Shown: in pieces, positions 14,534 to 16,290 of the stretch
Layout of the letters: every line of letters begins with the position of its first letter
Numbering within the stretch: the stretch's first letter is position 1
NCBI GenBank assembly: GCA_017546745.1
Contig: JAFYRZ010000015.1
Coordinates: forward strand, 1-16,290
Length of the DNA: 16,290 nucleotides
Direction of reading: 5' to 3'
DNA from: Clostridia bacterium
GTDB lineage: Bacteria; Bacillota_A; Clostridia; Oscillospirales; CAG-272
The notes under the pieces: model-generated
Told to the model about the DNA's origin: nothing
The model's input: only the letters and a program-made list of their open reading frames with translations
The model's database searches: none
Position numbers and translations under genes: made by a program

Positions 14534-15702
14534 ACGTTACATATCGTGTAGATAAAGACATTTTATATATCGCTCTTGAGGGTAGGATCGATGCTACGAA
14601 TGCGCCCGTAGCAGAGGAGAAGATCTTTGCTATCAAGGCGGAAAATCCCGGAAAGCATACCGTTGTTGACGCAGATAAATTAGAGTACGTATCCAGTGCA
14701 GGACTTCGCGTTATCCTAAAGCTTAGAAAGGAAGATGCGAATCTCGCTATCATCAACGTTGCGCCGGACGTTTACGAGGTATTTGATATGACCGGATTTA
14801 CCGATATGGTAACGGTTGAAAAGGCGTATCAGAGAATGAGCGTTGAGGGCTGTGAGTTTATCGCAAAGGGCGCGAACGGAGCCGTTTATCGCTACGATAA
14901 CGAGACCATTCTTAAGACCTACTTCGCTAAGGATGCGCTCCCCGAGATCAAGCAGGAGAGAGAGAACGCAAGACGCGCGTTCGTCCTCGGAATCAACACC
15001 GCTATCCCCTACGGCATCGTTCGCGTTGGCGAGGGCTACGGCACTGTTACCGAGCTTCTTAATGCTACGAGCGTTACTAAGCTTATCCGCAAAAATCCCG
15101 ATGATCTGACCGAGGCGGCAGGCTATTACGTAGATATGCTTAAGAGCATCCACGCAGTAGAGGTTGAGGACGGTGAGGTTCCGGATATGAAAGAGACCGC
15201 GCTCGATTGGGCAAGATTCGTATCTGATCACATTCCCGAGGAGCAGGGCAAAAAGCTTATCGCGCTGATCGAGGCTGTGCCGAAGCAGAACACCCTTATG
15301 CACGGTGACTACCACACCAATAACGTTATGGTACAAAACGGCGAGCCGCTTCTTATCGATATGGATACGCTTTGTATGGGTCACCCCGTATTTGAGCTTG
15401 GTTCTATGTTCAACGCCTTTCTCGGCTTTTCGGAATTGAATCACGATGATATTATGCAATTTATGGGATATGACCGCGTAACGTCGGAAAAATTCTGGAA
15501 TAGGGCGCTTAAGCTTTATCTTGGAACGGAGGACGAGGCGGTTTGCAGGAGCGTAGCGGAAAAGGCGATGATCATCGGCTATACCCGTATGCTTCGCCGT
15601 GCTGCGCGCCGTCCCGATGAGGCTGACAGCCCCGCAAGGATCGCAAGATGTAAGCAGATGCTGGCAGAGCTTCTCGGCCGTGTGGATTCGCTTAGCTTTT
15701 AA
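14530..15702 (+). CDS. STAS domain fused to APH-like kinase
   Basis: This 390-residue cytoplasmic fusion starts at GTG 14530 inside the HD gene stop, with SD AAGGAG at 14514-14519. Residues 1-100 are a STAS domain with YVSSAGLRVIL (Ser55/Ser56 as candidate phosphoacceptors) and VFDMTGFTDM. From 105, SVEGCEFIAKGANGAVYRYD is a glycine-rich loop, then ILKTY with Lys129. LMHGDYHTNNVMV carries Asp260 and Asn265, and LLIDMDT carries the metal-binding Asp277. This is the aminoglycoside phosphotransferase/choline kinase fold with all catalytic residues, so it should be an active small-molecule or protein kinase. Antibiotic resistance is unlikely given the fusion and operon. The STAS part probably recruits or regulates the kinase through phosphorylation by the RsbW-like domain encoded upstream. 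Confidence 0.9.
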   Translation: MNVTYRVDKDILYIALEGRIDATNAPVAEEKIFAIKAENPGKHTVVDADKLEYVSSAGLRVILKLRKEDANLAIINVAPDVYEVFDMTGFTDMVTVEKAYQRMSVEGCEFIAKGANGAVYRYDNETILKTYFAKDALPEIKQERENARRAFVLGINTAIPYGIVRVGEGYGTVTELLNATSVTKLIRKNPDDLTEAAGYYVDMLKSIHAVEVEDGEVPDMKETALDWARFVSDHIPEEQGKKLIALIEAVPKQNTLMHGDYHTNNVMVQNGEPLLIDMDTLCMGHPVFELGSMFNAFLGFSELNHDDIMQFMGYDRVTSEKFWNRALKLYLGTEDEAVCRSVAEKAMIIGYTRMLRRAARRPDEADSPARIARCKQMLAELLGRVDSLSF

Positions 15703-15713
15703 TAATGGCCGGC

Positions 15714-15733
15714 GGAGCCGCTTAGCTCTTTTT
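15714..15733 (+). terminator. Weak intrinsic terminator candidate
   Basis: GGAGC (15714-15718) pairs with GCTCT (15725-15729), including one G-T pair, around CGCTTA, with T residues to 15733. A competing CGGC-GGA-GCCG hairpin lies just upstream. The stem is short, so it may only reduce read-through into the last gene. It lies 11 bases after the fusion kinase stop. Confidence 0.35.
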
Positions 15734-15823
15734 GATCGCCGTCACCCTTATGTCCTTTGTTCTTTCTAAAAAACAGAAAAAGCAGTGAAGCTCTAACGCT
15801 AAAAAAATAAGAAGGAGAAAATT

Positions 15824-16290
15824 ATGACGCTTGAAATTGCGCTGGTTATCGTTGGCGCTTTGATCGCAGTCGTCGGCCTTGTGTCCGGCATAACGAGCAT
15901 TTGGCTCGTAGTTAAGTATTTTCGTTTTAACCGCAGAGGAAACAGCCTTGGTCTTACGGGTATGCAGATCGCAAGAATTCTTGACGATAACGGCCTTGCA
16001 CACATTGACGTCAAGAGAACCGGCTCGCTTTTGTTCGGCAACAGTTATAGCCATTATTTTAAAAAGGTTCGTCTAAGAGGCCTGATCCGTCACGAGACCA
16101 GCCCGACGTCTATGGGAATGGGTGCGCAGAAGGCGGCCTTGGCAATATTGGATAAAGAGGGTGATGCGGATATGAGAAGGCGAATTCGTCTTGTTCCCCT
16201 TATTACATTTGGACCCTTTGCCTTTATTCCGCTGCTTTTGATCGGCGGATTGCTTGATTTCCTCATATTCAACGGAAGCGGAGTATGTAC
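15824..16290 (+). CDS. YugP-like membrane protein, zinc site apparently lost (3' partial)
   Basis: The first 155 residues are visible; the gene runs off the right edge. SD AAGGAG is 6-7 bases before ATG 15824. An N-terminal helix (about 4-30) is followed by KYFRFNRRGNSLGLTGMQIARILDDNGL, close to the start of the YugP-type zinc metallopeptidase family (Zn_peptidase_2), then HIDVKRTGSL and KKVRLRG. Where family members have HEAGHA, this protein has MGMGAQKAALAILDKEG, with no HEXXH. Another membrane segment follows at about 131-150. I infer a non-catalytic relative. It could be ancillary to the envelope or a degenerate peptidase. The weak terminator before it leaves open whether it belongs to the signalling operon. 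Confidence 0.7.
   Translation, partial: MTLEIALVIVGALIAVVGLVSGITSIWLVVKYFRFNRRGNSLGLTGMQIARILDDNGLAHIDVKRTGSLLFGNSYSHYFKKVRLRGLIRHETSPTSMGMGAQKAALAILDKEGDADMRRRIRLVPLITFGPFAFIPLLLIGGLLDFLIFNGSGVC

Noticed and set aside
14716..15459. 247-codon minus-strand open frame inside the STAS-kinase gene
   Set aside because: Opposite-strand shadow of a gene with clear kinase motifs; no supported start and no recognisable product.
14530..15702. Reading the APH-like kinase as an aminoglycoside resistance gene
   Set aside because: The N-terminal STAS fusion and the partner-switching operon point to signalling. APH fold alone does not indicate resistance.
15689..15727. CGCTTAGCT repeated 30 bases apart around the end of the fusion kinase gene
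   Set aside because: A nine-base repeat, one copy within coding sequence; no duplication of flanking bases and no sign of a mobile element.

Overview
The window looks like a chromosomal segment of an uncultured gut or rumen Clostridia-type member of the Bacillota. The grounds are AGGAG/GAGGTG ribosome binding sites before nearly every gene, TTGAAA/TATAAT-type promoters, SpoIIE/RsbW/RsbV-like proteins, a LytS/YesM-class kinase, a Pr6Pr-family membrane protein and a YugP-like protein. This placement comes from gene content and is not a species call. All credible genes lie on the + strand. I saw no tRNA, rRNA, CRISPR array, insertion sequence or phage gene.

Region 1 (1-2455) is the end of a carbohydrate-use locus. 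It holds a GPH-family sugar symporter, cut by the left edge, followed 8 bases later by a GH105-type unsaturated uronyl hydrolase. The hydrolase reading frame is broken by what looks like one missing G near 1625. Together they would import and trim unsaturated oligosaccharides made by pectin or other polysaccharide lyases.

Region 2 (2456-5460) is a two-component system with its own consensus promoter and a strong terminator. It has a 7TM-type sensor histidine kinase and, overlapping it by ATGA, a response regulator whose output domain looks like a SARP/OmpR winged helix rather than LytTR or AraC.

Region 3 (5461-9175) begins with an extended -10 promoter preceded by two TGTAAC repeats 11 bp apart. 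It continues through poorly characterised small genes: a four-helix membrane protein, a 60-codon ORF, a lipoprotein, a Pr6Pr-family membrane protein, a two-helix membrane protein, another four-helix protein and a GNAT acetyltransferase.

Region 4 (9196-15702) is the most interesting part. Six closely spaced or overlapping genes form what looks like an unusual partner-switching module: a tail-anchored protein of unknown family; a 944-residue sensor/SpoIIE phosphatase fused to an RsbW-like kinase; a free STAS antagonist; a degenerate HATPase-like protein; a small (p)ppGpp-hydrolase-type HD protein; and a STAS domain fused to an aminoglycoside-phosphotransferase-like kinase. In the phosphatase gene a perfect Shine-Dalgarno sequence and in-frame ATG sit exactly at the phosphatase/kinase boundary, so the RsbW-like domain may also be made as a free protein. 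No sigma factor is encoded in the window, so the output is unknown.

Region 5 (15703-16290) has a weak terminator and the start of a YugP-like membrane protein in which the zinc-binding HEXXH motif appears to be lost. That gene runs off the right edge.
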